DNA from: Synechocystis salina LEGE 00031
GTDB taxonomy: Bacteria; Cyanobacteriota; Cyanobacteriia; Cyanobacteriales; Microcystaceae
Direction: 5' to 3'
Length of the DNA: 32,826 nucleotides
Assembly (NCBI RefSeq): GCF_015207985.1
Contig: NZ_JADEVV010000046.1
Location: forward strand, 1 to 32,826
Part shown: positions 16,639-24,967 of the stretch, piece after piece
How the letters are laid out: every line of letters begins with the position of its first letter
Numbering within the stretch: position 1 is the stretch's first letter
Program-made: the position numbers and the translations under genes
Notes under the pieces: model-generated
What the model saw: the letters and a program-made list of their open reading frames with translations, nothing else
Database searches by the model: none
What the model was told of the DNA's origin: nothing

Positions 16639-16837
16639 AAAATCTTACTGAAAATAATTGGTGATTACTAGGCTCCATGGTAGCAGTTGTGTTCGAGTTT
16701 GAAAGTTGGGGTAACCGCCAATACATAACTAGCCCATCATTGAAGAATCAATTACAATTTGGGGGACCCGGGGGTAAATTAAGTTCTCCGCCACCCCATC
16801 GAACCTAGTTTTGACAGTACCAAAAGACTTATCGCCC

Positions 16838-17848
16838 ATGATTAAAGCCTACGCCGCCCTGGAAGCCAACGGAAAACTCCAGCCCTTTGAATATGATCCC
16901 GGCGCTTTGGGGGCTAACGAGGTGGAGATTGAGGTGCAATATTGCGGAGTTTGCCATAGTGATTTGTCCATGATCAATAACGAATGGGGCATTTCCAGTT
17001 ATCCCCTCGTACCGGGCCATGAAGTGGTGGGTACTGTGGCCGCCATTGGGGAAGGGGTGAACCATGTGCAGGTGGGAGATCTGGTGGGGCTGGGTTGGCA
17101 TGCGGGCTATTGCATGACTTGCCATAGTTGTTTATCGGGTGATCACAATCTTTGTGCCACGGCGGAATCCACCATTGTGGGTCATTACGGTGGCTTTGGT
17201 GATCGGGTGCGGGCCAAGGGGGTCAGTGTGGTGAAATTACCCAAAGATATTGACCTAGCCAGTGCGGGGCCGCTTTTTTGTGGTGGCATCACAGTGTTTA
17301 GCCCCATGGTGGAGTTGGGTTTAAAACCCACTGCGAAAGTGGCAGTGATCGGCATTGGTGGCTTGGGCCATTTGGCGGTGCAATTTCTCCGGGCCTGGGG
17401 CTGTGAAGTGACCGCTTTTACCTCCAGTGCCAGGAAACAAACGGAAGCGTTGGAGTTGGGGGCTCACCATATACTTGATTCCACCGATCCGGAGGCGATC
17501 GCCAGTGTGGAAGGCAAATTTGACTACATCATTTCCACGGTGAACCTGAAGCTGGACTGGAATTTATACATCACTACCCTTGCGCCCCAGGGCCATTTCC
17601 ATTTTGTTGGGGTCGTGTTGGAGCCTTTGGAGCTGAACCTTTTCCCTCTCTTGATGGGGCAACGATCCATCGCCGCTTCCCCCGTGGGTAGTCCCGCCAC
17701 CATTACCACCATGTTGGATTTTGCTGTGCGTCATAACATTAAGCCCGTGGTGGAGCAATTCAGTTTTGACCAGATTAACGAGGCGATCGCCCACCTGGAA
17801 AACGGCAAGGCCCATTATCGGGTGGTGCTCAGCCATAGTAAAAATTAG
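16838..17848 (+). CDS. adhA: Zinc-dependent NADP alcohol dehydrogenase AdhA
   Basis: 336 residues from the ATG at 16838, preferred over a TTG 27 bp upstream because the protein then starts with the family-typical MIKAYAALEANG. Catalytic zinc ligands are Cys39 in CGVCHSD and His61 in GHE, and the structural zinc cysteines appear in CMTCHSCLSGDHNLC. The cofactor motif is GIGGLGHLA. An Arg after the second strand (TSSARK) fits NADP preference. It belongs to the cinnamyl-alcohol/YahK-like group that reduces aldehydes to primary alcohols. In Synechocystis the orthologue (slr1192 as I recall) reduces a range of aldehydes. It stands alone, with the DUF2442 gene 39 bp downstream. Confidence 0.93.
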   Translation: MIKAYAALEANGKLQPFEYDPGALGANEVEIEVQYCGVCHSDLSMINNEWGISSYPLVPGHEVVGTVAAIGEGVNHVQVGDLVGLGWHAGYCMTCHSCLSGDHNLCATAESTIVGHYGGFGDRVRAKGVSVVKLPKDIDLASAGPLFCGGITVFSPMVELGLKPTAKVAVIGIGGLGHLAVQFLRAWGCEVTAFTSSARKQTEALELGAHHILDSTDPEAIASVEGKFDYIISTVNLKLDWNLYITTLAPQGHFHFVGVVLEPLELNLFPLLMGQRSIAASPVGSPATITTMLDFAVRHNIKPVVEQFSFDQINEAIAHLENGKAHYRVVLSHSKN

Positions 17849-17887
17849 CCTTGGTAAGATTTATTGCTTTGCTAACTTTGGTGGATC

Positions 17888-18148
17888 GTGAACCCCTATG
17901 TTAAAAGGGTTAAAACTCTAGAAAATTATCGTTTGATGCTCTGGTTTGAGAACGAAGAACAAAAGGTCTTCGATTTGAAACCGTATCTTGACAAGGGGAT
18001 TTTCAGCCAACTCAAAAATATTTCTCTGTTTAGCTCTGCAAGAATTGTCTCTGGTTCGGTGGAATGGCCGAACGGAGTCGATCTCAGCTTTGATACGCTC
18101 TATCTGGAAAGCCTGACATTTGCCGGCGGTCGAGATTCAACCAGCTAG
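17888..18148 (+). CDS. DUF2442 family small protein
   Basis: 86 residues starting from GTG at 17888; no in-frame ATG gives a complete domain. The features YRLMLWFENEEQKVFDLKPYL and the later VEWPNGVDLSFDTLYLES match the DUF2442 family. Members are frequently encoded next to DUF4160 proteins in pairs that resemble toxin-antitoxin loci, but no such partner is seen here. It may be a solitary remnant. It follows adhA by 39 bp on the same strand. The C-terminal tail after the domain is short. Confidence 0.75.
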   Translation: MNPYVKRVKTLENYRLMLWFENEEQKVFDLKPYLDKGIFSQLKNISLFSSARIVSGSVEWPNGVDLSFDTLYLESLTFAGGRDSTS

Positions 18149-18156
18149 GCAAAACC

Positions 18157-18187
18157 CCTTGCGGATAGCCGAGGGCAAGGATCTCGG
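18157..18187 (+). promoter_or_regulatory. Two overlapping, mutually exclusive hairpins upstream of argG
   Basis: CCTTGC (18157-18162) pairs with GCAAGG (18175-18180). CCGAG (18169-18173), which sits in that loop, pairs with CTCGG (18183-18187). There is no T-run. It may be the 3' end of the adhA/DUF2442 transcript. Confidence 0.35.
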
Positions 18188-18226
18188 CGGTGTTAAAACA
18201 AACAATTTTGACCAAGACATTACTGC

Positions 18227-18232
18227 TAGAAT
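18227..18232 (+). promoter_or_regulatory. Possible -10 box of argG
   Basis: TAGAAT, one mismatch to the consensus, lies 34 bp upstream of the argG ATG in an otherwise non-coding gap. TTGACC is nearby, but the 13-bp spacing is too short for a normal -35 box. Confidence 0.3.
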
Positions 18233-18266
18233 GGCACATTGAATCAGTTCTTCAGGTAAAAGCAGT

Positions 18267-19469
18267 ATGGGTCGCGCCAAAAAAGTCGTTCTCGCCTATT
18301 CCGGTGGGGTAGATACATCGGTTTGTATTCCCTATTTAATGCAAGAATGGGGAGTAGAGGAAGTTATTACCCTCGCGGCGGATTTGGGCCAGGGGGATGA
18401 ACTGGGACCGATTCAGGAAAAAGCTCTCCGCTGTGGTGCAGTGGAATCCTTGGTTATTGACGGGAAGGAAGAATTTGTTCAAGACTATGCCTTCCGCTCC
18501 ATCCAGGCCAATGCCCTCTACGAAAACCGTTATCCCCTCTCCACAGCCTTGGCCCGCCCCCTCATTGCCAAAATGTTGGTGGAAGCAGCGGAAAAATACG
18601 GTGCCGATGCGGTGGCCCATGGCTGCACTGGCAAAGGCAATGACCAAGTGCGGTTCGACATCAGCATTATGGCCCTCAACCCCAATTTGAAGGTGTTGGC
18701 ACCGGCCCGGGAATGGAAAATGAGCCGGGAAGAAACCATCGCCTACGGAGAGAAGTATGGCGTGGAATCCCCCGTGAAAAAGTCTTCCCCCTACAGCATT
18801 GACCGTAATATCCTCGGCCGTAGTATCGAAGCGGGTCCCCTGGAAGACCCCATGACGGAACCGACGGAAGAAATTTATCTGATGACCAAGGCGATCGCCG
18901 ATACACCGAACGAGCCGGAATATGTGGATATCGGTTTTGAAAAGGGCATTCCCGTCAGTTTAAATGGGGTGATACTTGACCCTGTTGTCCTAGTGGAAAG
19001 GCTGAATGAAATTGCCGGTAACCATGGGGTAGGACGGTTGGATATGGTGGAGAACCGGGTGGTGGGGATTAAATCCCGGGAGATTTACGAAGCTCCGGCC
19101 CTATTGGTGTTAATCGATGCCCACCGGGATCTGGAAAGTTTGACCCAAACCGCCGACGTCACCCACTATAAAAACACCGTCGAGGAAATTTATAGTCAGT
19201 TGATTTACCGGGGATTATGGTACAGCCCCCTTAAGGAAGCTTTGGATGCTTTTATCGTCAAAACCCAAGAACGGGTTACGGGCATGGTGCGGGTGAAATT
19301 CTTTAAGGGCAATGCCAACGTTGCCGGCCGTAAATCTGATTACTCCATCTATGATGCGGAATTGGCGACCTACGGCATGGAAGACCAATTTGACCATAAA
19401 GCGGCGGAAGGCTTCATCTATATTTGGGGCTTACCCACCAAAGTTTGGGCCCAGAAAATGCGGGGTTAA
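18267..19469 (+). CDS. argG: Argininosuccinate synthase
   Basis: 400 residues, the normal length. The ATP-pyrophosphatase P-loop is AYSGGVDTS at 10-18. Further family blocks are [14 protein letters not shown] (near 115-128), [13 protein letters not shown], and [17 protein letters not shown]. The enzyme joins citrulline and aspartate using ATP in arginine synthesis. The ATG at 18267 puts the P-loop at the usual place. The gene is monocistronic: a strong terminator follows at 19537-19579. It contains a HIP1 site near 18892. Confidence 0.97.
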   Translation: MGRAKKVVLAYSGGVDTSVCIPYLMQEWGVEEVITLAADLGQGDELGPIQEKALRCGAVESLVIDGKEEFVQDYAFRSIQANALYENRYPLSTALARPLIAKMLVEAAEKYGADAVAHGCTGKGNDQVRFDISIMALNPNLKVLAPAREWKMSREETIAYGEKYGVESPVKKSSPYSIDRNILGRSIEAGPLEDPMTEPTEEIYLMTKAIADTPNEPEYVDIGFEKGIPVSLNGVILDPVVLVERLNEIAGNHGVGRLDMVENRVVGIKSREIYEAPALLVLIDAHRDLESLTQTADVTHYKNTVEEIYSQLIYRGLWYSPLKEALDAFIVKTQERVTGMVRVKFFKGNANVAGRKSDYSIYDAELATYGMEDQFDHKAAEGFIYIWGLPTKVWAQKMRG

Positions 19470-19536
19470 GTTCTGACCTCAATAATTTTGCAGCATTGTC
19501 GGGTTTAATTGCCCAAACAATTCTTACCTATCACCA

Positions 19537-19579
19537 CCCCGATCGCCAGGGATATGAACCTTGGACCATCGGGGTTTTT
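19537..19579 (+). terminator. Rho-independent terminator after argG
   Basis: CCCCGAT (19537-19543) pairs with ATCGGGG (19568-19574), followed directly by TTTTT. The loop contains a further CCAGG/CCTTGG stem with one bulge. It lies 68 bp after the argG stop and is the clearest terminator in the window. Confidence 0.85.
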
Positions 19580-19663
19580 GCTGTGGGGAATATGGTGTAG
19601 AAGCTCGGGACGGTGGAACGAATTACGGTTAAAATTTGGACTGTTCCTTTTCCTTTCTTCCCC

Positions 19664-20356
19664 ATGCTGAGACTGATTACCGACTGTGATGGCCCGATTA
19701 TGGATGTTTCTGAGCGGTATTATCAGGTCTATCAATACTGTCTGGAGCAGGTTAAATTACCTGGGCAAAATCTGAACATACTGAGCAAAGCGGAATTTTG
19801 GCAAAGGAAACGGAGCAAGGTGCCCAAGGCACAGATTGGCGTTGACTCTGGTTTGACCCCGGAGCAAACGGAAGAATTTGTCGCCATCCGCAATCGCACC
19901 GTCCATAGCCAGCCCTACTTGCCCTATGATCTGCCCCTGCCCGGAGTGGGGGGGATTTTACAGGGCATCAAAGACCGGGGTATTGATCTGGTATTAATGA
20001 CTATGCGGCGGGAAAGTGAACTGCAGGAAGCCCTAGACCACAATCACTTTAACCATTTTTTCCCCATCGATCGCCGTTATTGCTTAGAGGATGGTTATGT
20101 TAAAACCGGCGACACTAACGATAAACCCCTCTTAATGGAACGGGCCCTAGCGGAATTACCTCCGGCGGATAGTGTGTGGATGGTGGGGGATACCGAAGCG
20201 GACATTTTGGCGGCCCAGCGGGGTAATATGCCGGCGATCGCCGTTTTGTCTGGCATTCGCAACCGAGAACAATTAGAACGTTATCAACCGGATTTTATTG
20301 TCAATAATTTAGCCGAAGCAGTGAATTTGTTTTACCAACACCACGGGGTTGAATAG
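19664..20356 (+). CDS. HAD-superfamily phosphatase
   Basis: 230 residues from the ATG at 19664. A GTG start 51 bp upstream is possible, but HAD enzymes begin close to motif I, and MLRLITDCDGPIMD puts it at residues 7-14. Motif II is the Thr in VLMTMRR, motif III the Lys in NDKPLL, and motif IV the GDTEAD block (near 188-193). The enzyme should be a magnesium-dependent phosphatase with a small helical cap. The substrate is unknown, although the layout resembles phosphoglycolate-phosphatase-like HADs. The stop codon lies in an 11-bp tandem duplication and a hairpin follows at 20374-20400. It is separated from argG by a terminator, so it has its own promoter. Confidence 0.82.
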   Translation: MLRLITDCDGPIMDVSERYYQVYQYCLEQVKLPGQNLNILSKAEFWQRKRSKVPKAQIGVDSGLTPEQTEEFVAIRNRTVHSQPYLPYDLPLPGVGGILQGIKDRGIDLVLMTMRRESELQEALDHNHFNHFFPIDRRYCLEDGYVKTGDTNDKPLLMERALAELPPADSVWMVGDTEADILAAQRGNMPAIAVLSGIRNREQLERYQPDFIVNNLAEAVNLFYQHHGVE

Positions 20357-20366
20357 GGGTTGAATA
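20345..20366 (+). repeat. 11-bp tandem duplication across the HAD gene stop
   Basis: GGGGTTGAATA occurs twice in perfect tandem (20345-20355 and 20356-20366). The TAG stop at 20354-20356 spans the junction. Confidence 0.95.
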
Positions 20367-20373
20367 AGTTTTG

Positions 20374-20400
20374 TGCCAACCACTGGAAATCCAGTTGGCA
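20374..20400 (+). terminator. Hairpin after the HAD gene
   Basis: TGCCAA/TTGGCA outer stem and CTGG/CCAG inner stem with a 4-base loop and a 3-base bulge. There is no T-run, so it may stabilise a 3' end rather than terminate. Confidence 0.4.
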
Positions 20401-20486
20401 AATCGTCCATACTGAATGCTAGGGACTAATCAGAGCCCTGGTGGGGAGTAGAAATTAATACGACTAAAGCATCGAGTTGAAATCTT

Positions 20487-20491
20487 AGGAG
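20487..20491 (+). promoter_or_regulatory. Strong ribosome binding site of the small exported protein
   Basis: AGGAG with six bases to the ATG at 20498, stronger than for most genes in this window. Confidence 0.65.
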
Positions 20492-20497
20492 CAAAAT

Positions 20498-20830
20498 ATG
20501 ATTAGCGTCGGACGACAAATTACTATAGCCCTCGGGCTAATGGCGATCGCCTTTGGTTCTGCGTTGCCGGTTCAAGCCCAAATGATGACAGAAGAAAATC
20601 TTAATGCCTTGCCCCAATCGGAAGGCAGTGCGGCGGATTTAGCCGGTATTTTGCCCAAGGATAGTGCCCTCTGGCTGGGGGGCGTCGGGGGAGAGGGGGA
20701 TATCGATGCAGAAGCAGACTACAACCCCTATGAAATTCGTTCAGACCAATTGGATGGGCAACTGACGGACATAGAGAAAGAACAATTATTGGAAAGCTCC
20801 CAACTCCGCCTCGGTATTGGTAGTTTCTAA
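20498..20830 (+). CDS. Small exported protein of unknown function
   Basis: 110 residues. AGGAG six bases upstream strongly supports the ATG at 20498. Residues 1-28 form a signal peptide, with a hydrophobic core at about 8-22 and a likely cleavage after VQAQ or VQA. The mature ~82 residues are acidic and soluble, with one LPKDSALWLGGVGGEGDID-like glycine-rich stretch, and end in RLGIGSF. I do not recognise a characterised family; it looks cyanobacteria-specific. It converges with purK after 50 bp. A HIP1 site lies inside the signal-peptide codons, encoding Ala-Ile-Ala. Confidence 0.8.
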   Translation: MISVGRQITIALGLMAIAFGSALPVQAQMMTEENLNALPQSEGSAADLAGILPKDSALWLGGVGGEGDIDAEADYNPYEIRSDQLDGQLTDIEKEQLLESSQLRLGIGSF

Positions 20831-20880
20831 CTATCAACGTCCCTGAGGTTGATTAATCCACCACATTGTTCCAAGTAGTT

Positions 20881-22053
20881 CTAAGTAGGGGCGGGGTACC
20901 AAATATCTTCCACTTGTTCCACCAAAGCTTTAGCCCAGGCGGTGGAAGGTTTTGATGCAACATTAGGATTTAACAAAGTCACATGGCCCAGCTTGCGACC
21001 GGGGCGACATTCCCCTTTGCCGTACCAATGCACATGGCTATGGGGCAGAGCGGCAATTTCAGCCAATTGTGGTTGATAATCGCCTGCTGATACTTCGTAG
21101 CCCAATAAATTCACCATCACCGCTTGGCCGCAATGCAAAGCCGATGAACCCAATGTTTGTCCAGTCACTGCTTGCAGTTGCAAAGCAAATTGGGAAGTGT
21201 GGCAGGCATCTAAACTGAAGTGGCCAGAATTGTGGGTGCGGGGAGCTAATTCGTTGATTAGCAACCGTTGCGCCGGGGTATTGGTTTGGCTCGATTCCGG
21301 TAACAGGAAAAATTCGATCGCCAGGATGCCGACGTAGTCCAAATGGTTGAGAATGCGGCGGCAGTAATCCTGGGCCGTGGCAGCAATGGCGGCATCAATG
21401 GGGGCGGGGGCCACCACCCAACGGCAGACCTGATCAATTTGGCGGGTTTCCACCACTGGATAAATTTCCATTTCTCCTTTAGCATTGCGGGCCCCAAGGA
21501 CGGCCAACTCCCTTTCGTAGGGCACAAAACTTTCCACCATCCAACTACCAGGAGAGGCTTGACTCAAATCTGGTAAATCCGCCGGGGAATTAATAATTTG
21601 GGTTCCTTGGCCGTCATAGCCGTGGCGACGGGCCTTTAACACCCAGGGAAAAGCGGGCAACTGGGAAGGCAATGATTCCAGAGCCCAAAAGTCCGGCACA
21701 GGTACACCGAGGTTTTGCAAAAAATGGCGTTGTTCCCATTTATCCAATAAAGGAGCGAGGGAATCGAGCTGGGGATAAAAAGTAACTCCTTGTTCAGCTA
21801 ACTTTTCCAAGCTGGGCAAATCGACAAATTCATTTTCAAAGGTGATTACCCCACAGTGTTCAGCCAACGCCTTGGTACCCTCTCCATCGGCGATCGCCGC
21901 CAACACCACTTTGTCAGCCAATGCCACTGCCGGATCGGTTTCCTCCGGGGTTTGCACTGCCAATTTAAGCCCTAATCGGGGGGCTTCCTGGGCCATCATC
22001 CAGGCCAACTGTCCACCACCAACTACCCCTACTGTGGTTAATTGTTTTTCCAT
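20881..22053 (-). CDS. purK: N5-carboxyaminoimidazole ribonucleotide synthase
   Basis: 390 residues with an ATP-grasp fold. The N-terminal TTVGVVGGGQLAWMMA motif (about 6-21) is diagnostic of PurK. Later blocks include ITFENEFVD, KARRHGYDGQGT, VVETRQID, and the NELAPRTHNSGHFSLDA motif. The enzyme converts AIR, bicarbonate and ATP to N5-CAIR in purine synthesis. It is transcribed toward the small exported protein. The pentapeptide-repeat gene lies upstream on the same strand, separated by 205 bp with hairpins, so purK probably has its own promoter. Confidence 0.96.
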   Translation of the reverse strand: MEKQLTTVGVVGGGQLAWMMAQEAPRLGLKLAVQTPEETDPAVALADKVVLAAIADGEGTKALAEHCGVITFENEFVDLPSLEKLAEQGVTFYPQLDSLAPLLDKWEQRHFLQNLGVPVPDFWALESLPSQLPAFPWVLKARRHGYDGQGTQIINSPADLPDLSQASPGSWMVESFVPYERELAVLGARNAKGEMEIYPVVETRQIDQVCRWVVAPAPIDAAIAATAQDYCRRILNHLDYVGILAIEFFLLPESSQTNTPAQRLLINELAPRTHNSGHFSLDACHTSQFALQLQAVTGQTLGSSALHCGQAVMVNLLGYEVSAGDYQPQLAEIAALPHSHVHWYGKGECRPGRKLGHVTLLNPNVASKPSTAWAKALVEQVEDIWYPAPT

Positions 22054-22111
22054 CGAACTATCTACTGTCGCCTAGGAGTTTACTTTGCAATATTTATGTC
22101 TACTTAATCCA

Positions 22112-22151
22112 TCCCCCACGCTTTCCCTGACAAGCTCCGACAAATGGGGGA
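22112..22151. repeat. Inverted repeat between purK and the pentapeptide gene
   Basis: TCCCCCA at 22112-22118 and TGGGGGA at 22145-22151 form a perfect 7-bp stem with a 26-base loop. There is no adjacent T-run. It could be a 3'-end structure of the pentapeptide transcript or lie in the purK leader. Confidence 0.4.
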
Positions 22152-22258
22152 ACCTTGAACAACCATGGCGCTCCCTAACCGGGGACTGGGCAGGATTTTC
22201 CTAACAGACTCTATCCTTTTGACAAGTTTGATTTAACCCGATGGTTTAATCTTTTTTT

Positions 22259-22768
22259 TTAGGAACAACCAAGGGATTCCCTGGTGCTGTTGCCGGTTTT
22301 GGGGTTGACCCCATCAGCCACTTCACATAAGGCGGCCACCTGTTCTGAATCCAACACCGCAAGGGTAAAGTCAGCGCCCTGAATTTTGGCATTTTTAAAG
22401 GAAGTCCGGAGCATAATTGCCTCTGCTAAGATGGCATTCTCCAAATTAGCCCCATTGAAACTGGTCAAATAGGCCAAACCATTGGTCAGATCCGCCCCTT
22501 TGAGGTTGGCATCGGTGAGGTTAGCACCATTAAACACGGAGCCCCGCAAATCCATAGCTTCAAAAATACTGCTGGTCAAGTCCACATTGGTGAACTGGGC
22601 GGTGAGCAGGTCTTGGTCCCGAAAATCCGTTTCCGCCAACACGATATTTTCAAAAGCTGAAGCTCCCCCGGTCACGGAAGAAGAACTAGCGGCGATCGCC
22701 GGGGCAGACCAGATCAAACAGGCCACGGTGAGCACAACAAGGAAGGACTGACGAAACACTTTCAGCAT
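22259..22768 (-). CDS. Exported pentapeptide-repeat protein
   Basis: 169 residues. Residues 1-27 form a signal peptide with a likely cleavage after AIAA, so the protein should be in the lumen or periplasm. From about 45 to 130 the sequence shows the A(D/N)LXX pattern, for example [23 protein letters not shown]-like repeats, which build a right-handed quadrilateral beta-helix. A C-terminal segment with two cysteines ([13 protein letters not shown] and ESLGCS) closes it, as in other lumenal pentapeptide proteins where these form a disulfide. The function is unknown. A run of nine T just past the stop (plus strand, A on minus) is not a terminator in this orientation. A 12-bp perfect palindrome lies at 22783-22794 upstream. 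Confidence 0.85.
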   Translation of the reverse strand: MLKVFRQSFLVVLTVACLIWSAPAIAASSSSVTGGASAFENIVLAETDFRDQDLLTAQFTNVDLTSSIFEAMDLRGSVFNGANLTDANLKGADLTNGLAYLTSFNGANLENAILAEAIMLRTSFKNAKIQGADFTLAVLDSEQVAALCEVADGVNPKTGNSTRESLGCS

Positions 22769-22782
22769 TGGGGAAGCGATAA

Positions 22783-22794
22783 CCTGAATTCAGG
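22783..22794. repeat. 12-bp perfect palindrome upstream of the pentapeptide gene
   Basis: CCTGAATTCAGG lies 15 bp upstream of the pentapeptide gene start. It could be an operator; one short palindrome is also expected by chance. Confidence 0.3.
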
Positions 22795-22972
22795 GCGGCG
22801 GTGAGATGTAGACACCAACTAGATTATCAGCAATCAAGGCGCGGGCATACCCCCAACGGCAGATAGGGATTATATTCTGGTCATTTCTTTGGCGACAAGA
22901 ATTTGTTGATTCACCGGGGCGGTAACCAATGTAGCTAAAAATTAGTGCCGGTAAATTAAGTCTGACCTTGCT

Positions 22973-23365
22973 ATGATCAGGGATGTCTTTTATCCTCTTT
23001 TATTGAATATGTACTATTTGCCCCAGCCTCCCTATTTTTTAATTGCGGTAGGGCTTTTTGTTGGGATTTCCTGTGGCGCGGCCTTTGAAGCCACCTTGAA
23101 ACAGAAAGTGAAGCTTTGGCTAAATACCCCCGCCAGTACTTTGGCAGACCTAGATTTACAACTGCCTTTTATTGGTATCTGTGTGGGAGTTTGTGTATTT
23201 TTAGCTTCTGGAGTGCAAATTTTTCTGGGTAATGGTTGGATTTCCTACGCCATTTCCTTGCCCATTACCATTTTTATCGCGGCGTTGGTGTGGCGACAAT
23301 TGGATAGTTTGCTCAAACAATTAAAAAGCGGTGGATCTGCGGCCATTGATTTAGATATCTTCTAA
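22973..23365 (+). CDS. Small integral membrane protein of unknown function
   Basis: 130 residues from ATG 22973, or 118 from ATG 23009; neither has a Shine-Dalgarno sequence, and the later start (MYYLPQPPYFL) is equally likely because a TATGAT resembling a -10 box overlaps the first ATG. Three hydrophobic segments are seen (about 20-40, 66-84 and 88-106 in the long form), and the C-terminus is soluble. I do not recognise the family. It lies 29 bp upstream of the complex-C cofactor-assembly gene on the same strand, so it is probably co-transcribed and may act with it, which is an inference from position only. Confidence 0.7.
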   Translation: MIRDVFYPLLLNMYYLPQPPYFLIAVGLFVGISCGAAFEATLKQKVKLWLNTPASTLADLDLQLPFIGICVGVCVFLASGVQIFLGNGWISYAISLPITIFIAALVWRQLDSLLKQLKSGGSAAIDLDIF

Positions 23366-23394
23366 TTAAAGAGAAGAGTTGCCACAATTTTGTT

Positions 23395-23949
23395 ATGGAT
23401 ATTATGGATTTACCCGTTCTCGGCTCCACCCTATTTTTTACCATTTTTTCCCTGATTGGCTTGGTGTTTTTCATCCGTTCTTCGGTTAAAGACCGAACCC
23501 AGAAAATCCGGGCTTGGATCGATAATCCCGAGGCGGGCATATTGGATGAGATTAAAACCTATTTCAATAGCCGGGCCTACCGCATTACTAACATTGACCC
23601 AGTCCAACAGGCGATCGCCTTTGAGGGGAATGTACAGGCTAGTCCATTTCTCGCAGTGTTTTTGAGTTTGTTGGCGGCCCTAGGACTGCTCTGCCTTGCT
23701 TTGGTGTTAGCCGTATTTTGGCCCCAACGGGGTTTTCTCTTTTTCTTCCTACTCTGGTTAGCTCCCCTAGCGGGAACTTTTTACTGGCAAAAAGCGGCCA
23801 GGGTAGAAGCGATTACGTTGGAATTGGGAGATCCGGATCAACCTTCCCATCCGGGGCAATATCCTCTAACCATCACCGCCCATCGGGACGAGTTGCGGGA
23901 ATTACAGGCCCAATTTCCCCTAGATTGGCAAGGAGGAAGTTCCCATTAA
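23395..23949 (+). CDS. Cofactor assembly of complex C subunit B (CCB2/CCB4-like)
   Basis: 184 residues. The opening MDLPVLGSTLFFTIFSLIG followed by FFIRSSVKDRT is highly typical of the cyanobacterial family related to chloroplast CCB2 and CCB4. Two membrane regions are visible (about 8-28 and 83-125, the latter a helical hairpin), and the C-terminal TAHRDELRELQAQF block is also a family feature. These proteins help attach haem ci to cytochrome b6 of the b6f complex. The window also encodes an alternative Rieske subunit of that complex, 17 kb away. The gene contains a HIP1 site near 23610. Confidence 0.82.
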   Translation: MDIMDLPVLGSTLFFTIFSLIGLVFFIRSSVKDRTQKIRAWIDNPEAGILDEIKTYFNSRAYRITNIDPVQQAIAFEGNVQASPFLAVFLSLLAALGLLCLALVLAVFWPQRGFLFFFLLWLAPLAGTFYWQKAARVEAITLELGDPDQPSHPGQYPLTITAHRDELRELQAQFPLDWQGGSSH

Positions 23950-24001
23950 TATGAGTGATACAGCGGTTACAGTATCTAAAGTAGTGCGGTAAAACTTTTA
24001 A

Positions 24002-24029
24002 AGCATAGGAATTACGCCTGTTTTATGCT
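24002..24029 (+). terminator. Hairpin downstream of the complex-C assembly gene
   Basis: AGCATA (24002-24007) pairs with TATGCT (24024-24029), with inner AGG/CCT pairing. There is no clean T-run. It is possibly the end of the two-gene transcript. Confidence 0.35.
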
Positions 24030-24143
24030 GATTAAACTGATGCAAGATTTGCTGTATTTTTGGAGAATTTGCCCAGACTAACTTATTTATTTTTCAATTT
24101 TTGTTCCGTTAACTTTGCTTGATAACAACTAAATTTCAAACCC

Positions 24144-24860
24144 ATGGGCTTAGCCGTTGACAGTAATTTGATTGGTAAAATTTTAGCCCCTGCCTTGAGG
24201 CTTTGGCTCCGTTCCCAGGTGGAAACGGTGGAGAGTTTGGAATTGGAAATTGACGGCAAAGACCGACAAATTTTGCGGGGTTATGTACCCAGGGTTGCCC
24301 TCAGCAGTGATAGAGCCATTTACCAAGGCCTACAACTAGGAAAGGTGTTACTCCGGGGGGAAAATATCCGCATTAACATTGGTCAGGTAATCAAGGGGAA
24401 ACCCCTCAAATTATTGGAACCAATTCGAGTCAGTGGAGAGTTACAAATCTCCCAAAGCCATCTCCAGGCATCCCTAACATCCACCTTACTGGCCGCTGCT
24501 TTTGGGGAATTGTTGGTGGCTTTGTTAGCGGAACAGGGGGTGGCAGATCCCCAGGGCCAGTTAGAAAATTACACTTTCCTTTGGCAGGCGATCGCCTTGG
24601 AGAATCAATCTTTTCAGCTCAAGGGTGAAGTACAAGACCCCCAGGGTCAAAGCCATGATCTTTTAGTGCAGGCCCGTCTCCAATTGGCCAGTCCCAAAAC
24701 CTTACATCTCGAAGACATTACCCTACTAGGACTACCGGCGATCGCCAACCGAAACTTAGAGCGTTTGACTATTGATTTAGGGGAAGATGTGGACCTTGAA
24801 TCCCTCGATCTAAACAATGGCGAGCTTTTCTGCCTTGGTCAGGTGTTAATCCGTCCTTAA
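24144..24860 (+). CDS. DUF2993 (LmeA-type) protein
   Basis: 238 residues, no signal peptide and no membrane helix. The N-terminal IGKILAPALRLWLRSQVETVESLELEIDG and the repeated beta-strand region VALSSDRAIYQGLQLGKVLLRGENIRI match cyanobacterial DUF2993 proteins. In mycobacteria a distant relative, LmeA, binds phospholipid and acts in cell-envelope glycolipid synthesis. No such role is known here. The protein is probably a lipid-binding beta-rich fold. It stands alone and converges with the epimerase gene across a 107-bp gap. Two HIP1 sites are in the gene. Confidence 0.8.
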   Translation: MGLAVDSNLIGKILAPALRLWLRSQVETVESLELEIDGKDRQILRGYVPRVALSSDRAIYQGLQLGKVLLRGENIRINIGQVIKGKPLKLLEPIRVSGELQISQSHLQASLTSTLLAAAFGELLVALLAEQGVADPQGQLENYTFLWQAIALENQSFQLKGEVQDPQGQSHDLLVQARLQLASPKTLHLEDITLLGLPAIANRNLERLTIDLGEDVDLESLDLNNGELFCLGQVLIRP

Positions 24861-24927
24861 ATCTTGGCAGCACAAAGTTGTTATCTACCCCCTAAATTCC
24901 CCAACAGTTGATGATTTGTATCTAGTT

Positions 24928-24953
24928 CCCCCCAACTTGGTGAATCAGGGGGG
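24928..24953. terminator. G/C-clamped hairpin between convergent genes
   Basis: CCCCCC (24928-24933) pairs with GGGGGG (24948-24953) around a 14-base loop. It sits midway between the two converging genes and could end both transcripts, but no T-run follows on either strand. It resembles interspersed C-run/G-run repeats common in cyanobacteria. Confidence 0.45.
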
Positions 24954-24967
24954 CGTTCAAACACTTT

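Noticed and set aside
16811-16837. TTG start giving a longer AdhA
   Set aside because: The ATG at 16838 gives the family-typical N-terminus and length; no ribosome site supports the TTG.
17888-18148. DUF2442 gene as half of a toxin-antitoxin pair
   Set aside because: No DUF4160 or other toxin-like frame is adjacent on either side.
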